From Parcubacteria group bacterium (lineage in GTDB: Bacteria; Patescibacteriota; Minisyncoccia; Phycocordibacterales; UBA12088), in assembly GCA_021731325.1 (NCBI GenBank), contig JAKFXP010000015.1, positions 1-5,981 of the forward strand: a stretch of 5,981 bases of DNA. The letters run 5' to 3'. Below, piece by piece: positions 1 through 4,568 of the stretch. The notes under the pieces were generated by a model. It was not told the DNA's origin. It did not search any database and worked only from the letters and a program-made list of their open reading frames with translations. The stretch's first letter is position 1. Each line of letters begins with the position of its first letter. The translations under genes and the position numbers were made by a program.

Positions 1-254
1 ATGACTTCTGGCTTATATGCAGATCGAGCTCGTTCGAGCGCAGTACGTTTTTCATCAATCCTTTCTTGAATAATTTTTGTGTAAAAGAAAATGGATACTG
101 CGCCAATGAGCGTGATGATGAATATGAGGAGCATGAGGTAAAAGCCGGATCCGTGCACCGACCTTCTGTTGACGTACTTCCCAGGAGTAGTACCTCCCAC
201 ATCCTCTTGCAGCGACTTTTTTGGAATGAATGAAGTATTGAACTGTGGTTCCAT
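1..254 (-). CDS. Type IV pilus operon membrane protein, PilN-like position (partial, 3' end outside window)
   Basis: Reading the minus strand from the ATG at 254-252 gives 84 codons with no stop before the window edge. The protein starts MEPQFNTSFIPKK, has a polar segment to about residue 36, one hydrophobic membrane span at about 37-59, then a charged helical stretch rich in Glu, Arg and Lys (about 63-82) that looks like the start of a coiled coil. A short cytoplasmic tail, one span and a coiled coil is the layout of PilN/PilO-type inner-membrane pilus proteins, and it lies directly downstream of pilM, where pilN normally sits. I recall similar MEPQF...FIPKK proteins in Parcubacteria pilus clusters, but the visible part does not prove PilN homology. 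The gap to pilM is 83 bp and carries its own candidate -10 box. There is no Shine-Dalgarno sequence before the ATG. Confidence 0.8.
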   Translation of the reverse strand, partial: MEPQFNTSFIPKKSLQEDVGGTTPGKYVNRRSVHGSGFYLMLLIFIITLIGAVSIFFYTKIIQERIDEKRTALERARSAYKPEV

Positions 255-290
255 ATCAAGAAACGTACCGCATACGTGAACGTTACTAAG

Positions 291-296
291 AGTATA
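291..296 (-). promoter_or_regulatory. Candidate -10 box (TATACT) for the PilN-like gene
   Basis: On the minus strand TATACT lies at 296-291, which would give a transcript start near 284 and a leader of about 30 nt before the ATG at 254. No convincing -35 box is seen. The same hexamer precedes several other genes here, which supports the reading. Confidence 0.35.
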
Positions 297-337
297 CGTT
301 GATGACCGTGCACTCCTCTAGGGGGGTTATCCACTTA

Positions 338-1492
338 TTACTCACTCTCTTGTAATTTGCGCAATGCGAGACCTAGGGCAACGGTAAAATCTGGACCCGC
401 TTGCTTTAACACCCCCTCAAGAAATGCCGGTGACTGCACGTGCGTGAACGGATTTGCAATCTCCACCTCAAGCTCCAATTGTTCACGTGCAAAATCTTGT
501 AAGCCTTTTAAGGTAGAGCCCCCTCCTGTGAGAATCACTTTGGTGATTACTTTATTGTATTTACGTTGAAAACCTAAGAGTACCCGACGAGCCTCCGCAA
601 AAATATGCTCCATCGTGAGGGTGGCCGCATGTGACACTCGTACCGCCTCATCATTTTGTACACTACTCAATATACCAATTTGCCGCTTCATCTCCTCTGC
701 TTTATTCATACTGATGTGCATCGCGTTTGCCAGGGATTTGGTGATATCTTGTGATCCAGATTGAATGACATGTGACGCCATGACAATACCAAGCTCCACC
801 AAATACAACTTGCTGGTTGCTGCTCCGAGATCGATAATCGCAACCGGGGCTAAGCTGCGCGAGATGGTGGAACGAATACTCGAAAATACCTCAATCTCAT
901 AAAAGCTGGGGGTGAGGCCTACCTGTTTGAGCACGTCGGTATACTTACGGAGTGTCTCATTGTGCATAGCAACGATGAGTACGAGGCGTTTTTGTAAATT
1001 CGCCGGTAGCTCTTGATTTTGAGAAGGGTCTTTGGCACCCTCAAAGAGACGTTGTTCTGCTTCGGGAACTACGAACCAATCGAGCTGCACTTCATTGATG
1101 GGTACGGGGATGTACTTACGCGCTTCAATGGGAATCACCGTTGCGAGTTTTTGCGGGTCGAGTGCCGGTACCTCGATGAGACGCAGGAGACTTGCAGAAA
1201 AAGGAACTGCTACGCCACAGTTTTGTGTGGTGACCCCTGCTTCACGCATGAGGTCTTTGAGTGCAGTGGCAAGTTTTTCGGTGGGAAGATTGGTCGACTG
1301 CCCCACCTCCAAGTCAGCGAGCGGCCCCAGTGCAATTTCGCCATAGGTTTCTAATATTGCCGCGCCTTTATCTTTTCGTATTTGCACCAACTTAATTGCT
1401 GAGGATCCGATATCAATACCGAGCACACTCGGGTCTTGTTTACCCATACCACTCTGCTGAAACAATAGTTTTGCTTGATCAAAAAGTGACAT
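338..1492 (-). CDS. pilM: Type IV pilus assembly ATPase-fold protein PilM
   Basis: This is PilM, an actin-like (FtsA/MreB fold) cytoplasmic protein that binds nucleotide and links the PilN/PilO inner-membrane complex to the pilus motor. The 384-residue product has the fold's nucleotide-binding signatures: phosphate-1 loop GIDIGSSAIK at 25-34, phosphate-2 loop IIDLGAAT at about 219-226, and adenosine motif ILTGGGSTLKG at 320-330. The segment EARKYIPVPINEV (about 123-135), typical of PilM, lies between them. Length fits the family (about 350-390). I chose the ATG at 1492 because MSLFDQAKLLF is the usual kind of PilM N-terminus; the frame stays open upstream, but that extension runs through the promoter region. 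The next minus-strand gene encodes a PilN-like membrane protein. No Shine-Dalgarno sequence is visible. Confidence 0.95.
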   Translation of the reverse strand: MSLFDQAKLLFQQSGMGKQDPSVLGIDIGSSAIKLVQIRKDKGAAILETYGEIALGPLADLEVGQSTNLPTEKLATALKDLMREAGVTTQNCGVAVPFSASLLRLIEVPALDPQKLATVIPIEARKYIPVPINEVQLDWFVVPEAEQRLFEGAKDPSQNQELPANLQKRLVLIVAMHNETLRKYTDVLKQVGLTPSFYEIEVFSSIRSTISRSLAPVAIIDLGAATSKLYLVELGIVMASHVIQSGSQDITKSLANAMHISMNKAEEMKRQIGILSSVQNDEAVRVSHAATLTMEHIFAEARRVLLGFQRKYNKVITKVILTGGGSTLKGLQDFAREQLELEVEIANPFTHVQSPAFLEGVLKQAGPDFTVALGLALRKLQESE

Positions 1493-1513
1493 AGTAGTGT
1501 AAGCGTACCTTAT

Positions 1514-1532
1514 GCTATACCTATAGTATAGC
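1514..1532. promoter_or_regulatory. Divergent pilM/comF promoter with a perfect palindrome
   Basis: GCTATAC (1514-1520) and GTATAGC (1526-1532) form a perfect 7-bp inverted repeat around CTATA. The palindrome contains a minus-strand TATACT (1530-1525), about 32 bp before the pilM ATG, and a plus-strand TATAGT (1522-1527), about 31 bp before the comF ATG. The two -10-like boxes overlap, so polymerase could probably serve only one direction at a time. The symmetry also suits an operator for a dimeric regulator. No strong -35 box is seen on either side. Promoter activity is inferred. Confidence 0.45.
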
Positions 1533-1558
1533 GTATTTTCCCCCACACATTCATTATC

Positions 1559-2221
1559 ATGGTAAAAACACTTCTACAAGCCTTTCGTATCGTATACGAG
1601 ACACTGTTTCCAACTCATGAACGTGACGCATGGTTGGACGTGGTTGAACCAGCACTACTCTCTCGTCTCGCGCATCCACCCATTACCCGCTTTGGCACCA
1701 CCATGCTTGCTCCCTTGCCCTACCAAAATACTCTGGTACGAAATGCGATACACGCCGCAAAATACCGCGGCCATGTACGCGCCGCAACGGTACTCGGACA
1801 AGCCATTACCCCCCTCCTGATCGAAGAACTCGCCGACAAACGAATGCTTGGTGGTTTTGACTTACCGATACTTATCCCGATACCACTCCACCCATTCCGC
1901 GAAGAGGAGCGGGGGTACAATCAAGCCGAACGTATTGCGTATGCGATCATACAAGATTTGCAAGACCCCACCGTGAGCTTACATACGCACACCCTTGTGC
2001 GTATCAAACACACCCCCGGACAAGCGCGGTCAAAAAACAAACAGGAGCGTCTCAAAAATATGAACCATGCATTCAAAGTCCCTGATTACCACATCCTACA
2101 GGGTCGTCATGTCATCCTTCTGGACGATGTCATCACTACCGGCGCCACCATGTACGCCGCACGAATCGCGCTTTTGGATGCCGGTGCACGCGATGTCCTC
2201 TGTGTCGCAGTCGCGCATTAA
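1559..2221 (+). CDS. comF: ComF family phosphoribosyltransferase-like protein
   Basis: This 220-residue protein belongs to the ComF/GntX family, cytoplasmic type I phosphoribosyltransferase-fold proteins required for natural DNA uptake in several bacteria. It shows the family signatures in order: an N-terminal segment with KYRG (68-71), PIPLHPFREEERGYNQAE (107-124), a basic stretch HTPGQARSKNKQERLKN (151-167) and the PRPP-binding loop VILLDDVITTGAT (185-197), with the paired Asp and the TTGAT phosphate loop intact. The N-terminal Cys4 zinc ribbon found in many ComF proteins is missing: the only cysteine is near the C-terminus (C215). Length is otherwise normal. The ATG at 1559 lies just past the promoter palindrome shared with pilM, placing a DNA-uptake gene back to back with a pilus gene. 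No Shine-Dalgarno sequence precedes it. Confidence 0.92.
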   Translation: MVKTLLQAFRIVYETLFPTHERDAWLDVVEPALLSRLAHPPITRFGTTMLAPLPYQNTLVRNAIHAAKYRGHVRAATVLGQAITPLLIEELADKRMLGGFDLPILIPIPLHPFREEERGYNQAERIAYAIIQDLQDPTVSLHTHTLVRIKHTPGQARSKNKQERLKNMNHAFKVPDYHILQGRHVILLDDVITTGATMYAARIALLDAGARDVLCVAVAH

Positions 2222-2278
2222 ATGTGGTAGGATATCCAGTGTTCAGAACAAGTACTGAACGGTATTCAATATACGTGC
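2222..2278. other. Spacer after comF with a weak hairpin
   Basis: GTTCAG (2241-2246) and CTGAAC (2255-2260) form a 6-bp stem with an 8-nt loop, but no T-run follows, so it is at best a weak terminator for comF. The ten bases GGTATTCAAT (2261-2270) start the tRNA-flanking repeat described below. Confidence 0.3.
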
Positions 2279-2296
2279 GGAGGGTTGGCTGAGTGG
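2264..2296 (+). repeat. Direct repeat, copy 1: tRNA-Ser 5' part and upstream flank
   Basis: This segment (ATTCAAT, then GTGCGGAGGG running to GTGG) is repeated at 2382-2413. The last 22 bp (2275-2296) are identical to 2392-2413; the upstream part differs by one base and a 1-bp indel. The spacing is 117 bp over the identical core. A second shared block, the 16-bp CGAAAGCACCTCACTG, lies at 2341-2356 and 2415-2430. Confidence 0.9.
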
Positions 2297-2362
2297 ATAG
2301 AACGTGTGGGACACGTTCTATCCGAGCAGAGCGAGGAGGACGAAAGCACCTCACTGTAGAGG
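2279..2362 (+). pseudogene. Broken partial copy of tRNA-Ser(GCU)
   Basis: The first 18 nt (GGAGGGT acceptor strand, then TG, GCTGAGTGG of the D arm; 2279-2296) are identical to the intact tRNA-Ser downstream. A 44-nt insert then breaks the D loop (2297-2340, where the intact gene has a single T). The match resumes for 16 nt (2341-2356), covering the end of the D arm and the 5' anticodon stem, and is lost where the anticodon GCT should be. No variable arm, T arm or 3' acceptor strand follows, so this cannot fold as a tRNA. It is best read as a remnant of a partial tandem duplication. An RNA made from both copies could still form other structures. Confidence 0.8.
2295..2323. repeat. Perfect 13-bp inverted repeat with 3-nt loop
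   Basis: GGATAGAACGTGT (2295-2307) is the exact reverse complement of ACACGTTCTATCC (2311-2323), separated by GGG. It lies in the insert that interrupts the partial tRNA copy and shares its first two bases with the tRNA-derived GTGG. Such a tight perfect hairpin in DNA absent from the intact tRNA may have arisen by fold-back replication. No T-run follows, so it is not a standard terminator. Confidence 0.9.
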
Positions 2363-2367
2363 TTCGC

Positions 2368-2373
2368 TATACA
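2368..2373 (+). promoter_or_regulatory. Possible -10 box (TATACA) for tRNA-Ser
   Basis: TATACA at 2368-2373 would start a transcript near 2380, about 16 nt before the mature tRNA 5' end at 2396. No clear -35 box is present. An alternative start upstream of the partial copy (AT-rich GTATTCAATATAC, 2262-2274) would co-transcribe both copies. Confidence 0.25.
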
Positions 2374-2381
2374 CAAGGACA

Positions 2382-2413
2382 ATTCAATGTAGTGCGGAGG
2401 GTTGGCTGAGTGG
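2382..2413 (+). repeat. Direct repeat, copy 2: flank and 5' part of the intact tRNA-Ser
   Basis: Partner of 2264-2296; it contains the 5' end of the intact tRNA. ATTCAAT (2382-2388) is also complementary to ATTGAAT (2487-2493) just after the tRNA, so the precursor could extend its acceptor stem beyond the mature ends. Confidence 0.9.
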
Positions 2414-2480
2414 TCGAAAGCACCTCACTGCTAACGAGGCAAGGGTTACACCTTCATGAGTTCGAATCTCATACCCTCCG
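2396..2480 (+). tRNA. tRNA-Ser(GCU)
   Basis: The 85-nt sequence folds as a class II tRNA. The acceptor stem pairs GGAGGGT (2396-2402) with ACCCTCC (2473-2479), and the discriminator is G2480, as expected for serine tRNAs. The D stem pairs GCT with AGC. The anticodon arm is CCTCA-CTGCTAA-CGAGG with anticodon GCT at 2430-2432; one pair at the loop end is an A-C mismatch. The long variable arm pairs AAGG with CCTT around GTTACA. The T arm is ATGAG-TTCGAAT-CTCAT. It reads AGC and AGU serine codons. CCA is not encoded (the next bases are CAT), so it must be added after transcription. Flanking bases extend the acceptor helix (TGC before, GCA after). A broken copy lies 117 bp upstream and a bidirectional terminator follows. 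Confidence 0.96.
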
Positions 2481-2514
2481 CATTGTATTGAATACCTCTC
2501 GAGCCTCATACCAC

Positions 2515-2559
2515 CTCAATACAAAACACACCCAATGCCAGGGTGTGTTTTGTATTGAG
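2515..2559. terminator. Bidirectional intrinsic terminator between tRNA-Ser and the VOC gene
   Basis: A perfect 19-bp inverted repeat (2515-2533 with 2541-2559) encloses the 7-nt loop AATGCCA. The loop-proximal stem is GC-rich (ACACACCC/GGGTGTGT) and is followed by TTTTGTATT; the mirror image AATACAAAA lies on the other side. This A-tract/stem/T-tract layout works in both directions and fits its place between the plus-strand tRNA and the convergent minus-strand gene ending at 2572. Confidence 0.85.
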
Positions 2560-2571
2560 AGTACGTCAGCT

Positions 2572-3012
2572 CTACGCTTTTTTCTCTTCGCAATTAACCA
2601 TCCACTGCACCCCAAACTGGTCGGTGAGCGACCCAAAATAATCCCCCCAAAACATCTCTTGGAGCGGCATATCTACCGTTCCCCCTTCTGAGAGAGCAGC
2701 GAAAAGACGTTCGGCTTCTACACGGGTATCAGGCTGGAGGTTGATATATGCATTGTTCCCTTGCGTAAGGGAAAAACCCATCGACTCGGGTGCATCAGTG
2801 CCCATAAGTACAAAGTTACCGAGAAGTGGAAGCGCCACGTGCATCACCAGATTTTTGTCCTCTTCTGCAAGGGGTGGCACTCCCTCTTGGGGTGGCACCT
2901 CTCCCATACGGGCGATAGAGCCGATATATTCGGTACCAAACACCGATTTGTAAAACGCAAATGCTTCTTCGGTATTGCGACTAAAATTGAGGTATATACT
3001 AACAGTAGACAT
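2572..3012 (-). CDS. PhnB-like VOC (glyoxalase/bleomycin-resistance fold) protein
   Basis: The 146-residue product is a VOC-fold protein of the PhnB-like group, small cytoplasmic proteins that usually form dimers. The N-terminus STVSIYLNFSRNTEEAFAFY (residues 2-21) is the first beta-alpha unit typical of the group, followed by YKSVFGTEY. The C-terminal signature FWGDYFGSLTDQFGVQWMVN (121-140) is highly characteristic of these proteins, some of which are named 3-demethylubiquinone methyltransferase-like without proof of that activity. Length is normal. I chose the ATG at 3012 because the domain starts immediately after it. The substrate cannot be told from the sequence. The gene is divergent from apbE and convergent with the tRNA. 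No Shine-Dalgarno sequence is present. Confidence 0.9.
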   Translation of the reverse strand: MSTVSIYLNFSRNTEEAFAFYKSVFGTEYIGSIARMGEVPPQEGVPPLAEEDKNLVMHVALPLLGNFVLMGTDAPESMGFSLTQGNNAYINLQPDTRVEAERLFAALSEGGTVDMPLQEMFWGDYFGSLTDQFGVQWMVNCEEKKA

Positions 3013-3041
3013 ACGCGAGTAGGTTACGGATATCACCTTAG

Positions 3042-3047
3042 AATATA
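3042..3047 (-). promoter_or_regulatory. Candidate -10 box (TATATT) for the VOC gene
   Basis: On the minus strand TATATT lies at 3047-3042, predicting a start near 3035 and a leader of about 23 nt before the ATG at 3012. No clear -35 box is seen. Confidence 0.35.
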
Positions 3048-3112
3048 CCGCTACTCACACCTGTCAATCGGTAGGCTTCCCAGTTCCTCTCTTTTTTGCT
3101 CTAATAGCTCTC

Positions 3113-4000
3113 ATGTTTACCCACACATTCCCCGGCCTTGGTAGCTACTTCACGATTACCCTCTGGGACTCACTCACTCCCGAGGTGTATGCAGAAGATA
3201 TGCGCGCGGTGGAGGCATACGTGCAGGACTTTGAGCGCACCTATTCCCGCTTTATTTCCACTTCACTCGTGACCACCTTGAGTACCCAAACAGGTACTTT
3301 TACAGTCCCTCGCGAATGTACCGCCATGCTTCGTCTTTACCAAGCAGTGAGTGCACCCACACAGGGTAAAATTACTCCGGCCATTGGCGCCACGCTCTCT
3401 GACCTTGGGTATGATGCGACCTACTCGTTTACCGAACGCACCGTCATTAGAAAAGCACCTCCGATTGAGGAGATACTCACCATTGTCGACGATACCCATA
3501 TCACCCTGCACACTCCCATTCTCCTTGACTTCGGCGCGCTCGGCAAAGGGTATGTTGTTGACCACATCTTCGAACAGTTACGTGCGGCCGGCCGACTACG
3601 TTTTTTGGTAAATGGATCAGGCGACATTCGGTATACCTCTGCTCCCGCAGTACCTATTGTGTGCGGACTTGAACACCCGCTCGACACCTCACTCGCGATT
3701 GGCACCCTATCACTCACCGAAGGAGCACTTTGTGCCTCGGCAACCAATCGTCGTACCTGGGGCGTCGGTAAACATCACTACGTTGATCCCGCTACCGGCA
3801 CCTCACCAACCGCAGTGTGTGCTACATGGGTATACGCCGCGAACGCAACCGTGGCAGACCTCATCGCGTCTGCGCTCTTTTTTACCGCTCCCGAACAACT
3901 CACTGCATTCTCTTTCGAGTACCTTATTATCAATAAGCACCTGCAACAAAAACGCTCAGCGGGTTTCCCTGCTGAGCTGTTTTCGGACACGATCGAGTAA
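3113..4000 (+). CDS. apbE: FAD:protein FMN transferase (ApbE family)
   Basis: ApbE enzymes move FMN from FAD onto a Thr or Ser of a target flavoprotein, with Mg2+ as cofactor. This 295-residue protein shows the family motifs in order: an N-terminal FPGLGSYFTITLW (6-18), FERTYSRFISTSLVTTL (40-56), ITPAIGATLSDLGYD (87-101), LDFGALGKGYVVD (138-150), FLVNGSGDI (164-172), HHYVDPATGTSP (221-232) and ATVADLIASALF (245-256), which holds the metal-binding Asp. A Ser (S253) stands where the usual ADxxxT pattern has Thr. No signal peptide or lipobox precedes the domain, unlike many exported ApbEs, so it may act in the cytoplasm. The likely substrate is the convergent FMN-binding protein 6 bp away. The last residues (about 280-290) are encoded by a terminator hairpin. 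No Shine-Dalgarno sequence is visible; a TCTAAT box (3099-3104) suggests a leaderless message. Confidence 0.92.
   Translation: MFTHTFPGLGSYFTITLWDSLTPEVYAEDMRAVEAYVQDFERTYSRFISTSLVTTLSTQTGTFTVPRECTAMLRLYQAVSAPTQGKITPAIGATLSDLGYDATYSFTERTVIRKAPPIEEILTIVDDTHITLHTPILLDFGALGKGYVVDHIFEQLRAAGRLRFLVNGSGDIRYTSAPAVPIVCGLEHPLDTSLAIGTLSLTEGALCASATNRRTWGVGKHHYVDPATGTSPTAVCATWVYAANATVADLIASALFFTAPEQLTAFSFEYLIINKHLQQKRSAGFPAELFSDTIE
3945..3984. terminator. Bidirectional terminator inside the apbE 3' end
   Basis: GCTCAGC (3954-3960) pairs with GCTGAGC (3971-3977), and GGG (3961-3963) with CCC (3967-3969) around TTT, leaving one bulged T. TGTTTTC follows and AACAAAAAC precedes it, so it can work in both directions. 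It serves the convergent apbE and FMN-binding genes, which are only 6 bp apart, and sits inside the apbE reading frame, encoding approximately KRSAGFPAEL. Confidence 0.75.
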
Positions 4001-4006
4001 TGTCGC

Positions 4007-4495
4007 TTAGGCTTGTGCCTGTGCTTTGATCTTGGTGAGCGCATCCATAAACCCGATAGGGGTGAGTGATGAGCCATTTACCACCGTAAGATTGATAGCA
4101 TCGATAGACTTACCCACGACGAGTGTCTGGTACCCATCAATGAATGCCTTCTGAAGCTTCACGCTTACTTCATTAGTTGCGTCACCAGTCACCGTTGCAT
4201 CGGTTACGACACCGTTCACAAGAGTGAGGGAAACTGAGAGTTTCTCAGGGCCAGCGGGAGATTTGTATACACCAGTACTCGTGTACGTCCCGTCTTTGTA
4301 CTGCATAGCTGCAGGGGTCTCGGGAGGGACTGCTGCAGGAATCTCGGGGGTCGTAGGTACAGGAGGCGCTACAGGTACTGACTCGGTTACCGGAGGAATG
4401 GTGGGCGTGACCACGTCATCTTTGTCATTTTTAGTAAACCAGACGGCACCAAGGCCTGCGAGAACTACCACGAGGAGAATTGCGAAAATTTGCAT
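4007..4495 (-). CDS. Membrane-anchored FMN-binding-domain protein, probable ApbE substrate
   Basis: The 162-residue product has an N-terminal membrane span (about 3-20, MQIFAILLVVVLAGLGAVWF), a Pro/Thr/Val-rich linker (about 29-63) and a C-terminal FMN-binding domain (about 66-160) of the NosR/RnfG type. The domain starts YKDGTYTSTGVY (66-77), continues VSLTLVNGVVTDATVTG (88-104) and ends with VNGSSLTPIGF (139-149). The last part aligns with the flavinylation motif SGAT of this family; the acceptor would be S143 where Thr is usual, with T145 as alternative. The domain should lie outside the cytoplasm, tethered by a flexible linker, as in flavin-based extracytoplasmic electron transfer. The start is the ATG at 4495; a TTG at 4519 in frame is possible but would put eight polar residues before the span. 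The neighbouring apbE supports covalent FMN. Confidence 0.88.
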   Translation of the reverse strand: MQIFAILLVVVLAGLGAVWFTKNDKDDVVTPTIPPVTESVPVAPPVPTTPEIPAAVPPETPAAMQYKDGTYTSTGVYKSPAGPEKLSVSLTLVNGVVTDATVTGDATNEVSVKLQKAFIDGYQTLVVGKSIDAINLTVVNGSSLTPIGFMDALTKIKAQAQA

Positions 4496-4529
4496 AGTGA
4501 ATATCGTATCGTTACTCAATAACAGAGGT

Positions 4530-4535
4530 AGTATA
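4530..4535 (-). promoter_or_regulatory. Candidate extended -10 box (TGGTATACT) for the FMN-binding gene
   Basis: TATACT at 4535-4530 on the minus strand is preceded by TGG, giving the extended -10 form TGnTATACT, which can work without a good -35 box. The transcript would start near 4523, about 28 nt before the ATG at 4495. Confidence 0.45.
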
Positions 4536-4556
4536 CCACAGCGGGCGGCACTGGGG

Positions 4557-4562
4557 TATACT
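4557..4562 (+). promoter_or_regulatory. Candidate -10 box (TATACT) giving a leaderless message
   Basis: TATACT at 4557-4562 ends 6 bp before the ATG at 4569, so transcription would begin at or next to the start codon. This fits the absence of any ribosome binding site. It is back to back with the box at 4535-4530. Confidence 0.4.
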
Positions 4563-4568
4563 TACCGT

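Noticed and set aside
303..335. CTCCTCTAGGGGGG between pilM and the next gene as a terminator
   Set aside because: It is a short loopless partial palindrome with a wobble pair and no T-run.
1493..1546. Longer pilM start at 1546
   Set aside because: The extra 18 residues are encoded by the promoter palindrome and its flanks and look unlike a PilM N-terminus; MSLFDQAKLLF at 1492 fits.
2295..2323. The GGG-loop hairpin as the anticodon arm of a tRNA-Pro
   Set aside because: The stem is far too long (13 bp), and no matching D arm, T arm or 3' acceptor strand is present.
2261..2496. A MITE-like element bounded by inverted repeats (GGTATTCAAT ... ATTGAATACC)
   Set aside because: The inner part of the inverted repeat is explained by the tRNA acceptor stem and its extended flanks, no target-site duplication is seen (flanks GAAC and TCTC differ), and the intact tRNA occupies the right half.
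2410..2691. Plus-strand open frame of 93 codons
   Set aside because: It runs through the tRNA-Ser, the terminator and the antisense strand of the VOC gene, and has no protein-like features.
4224..4568. Upstream extension of the small plus-strand protein to 216 codons
   Set aside because: The extension is antisense to the FMN-binding gene and its Gly/Thr/Val-rich sequence mirrors that gene's Pro/Thr linker; the ATG at 4569 with a signal-like segment is a better start.
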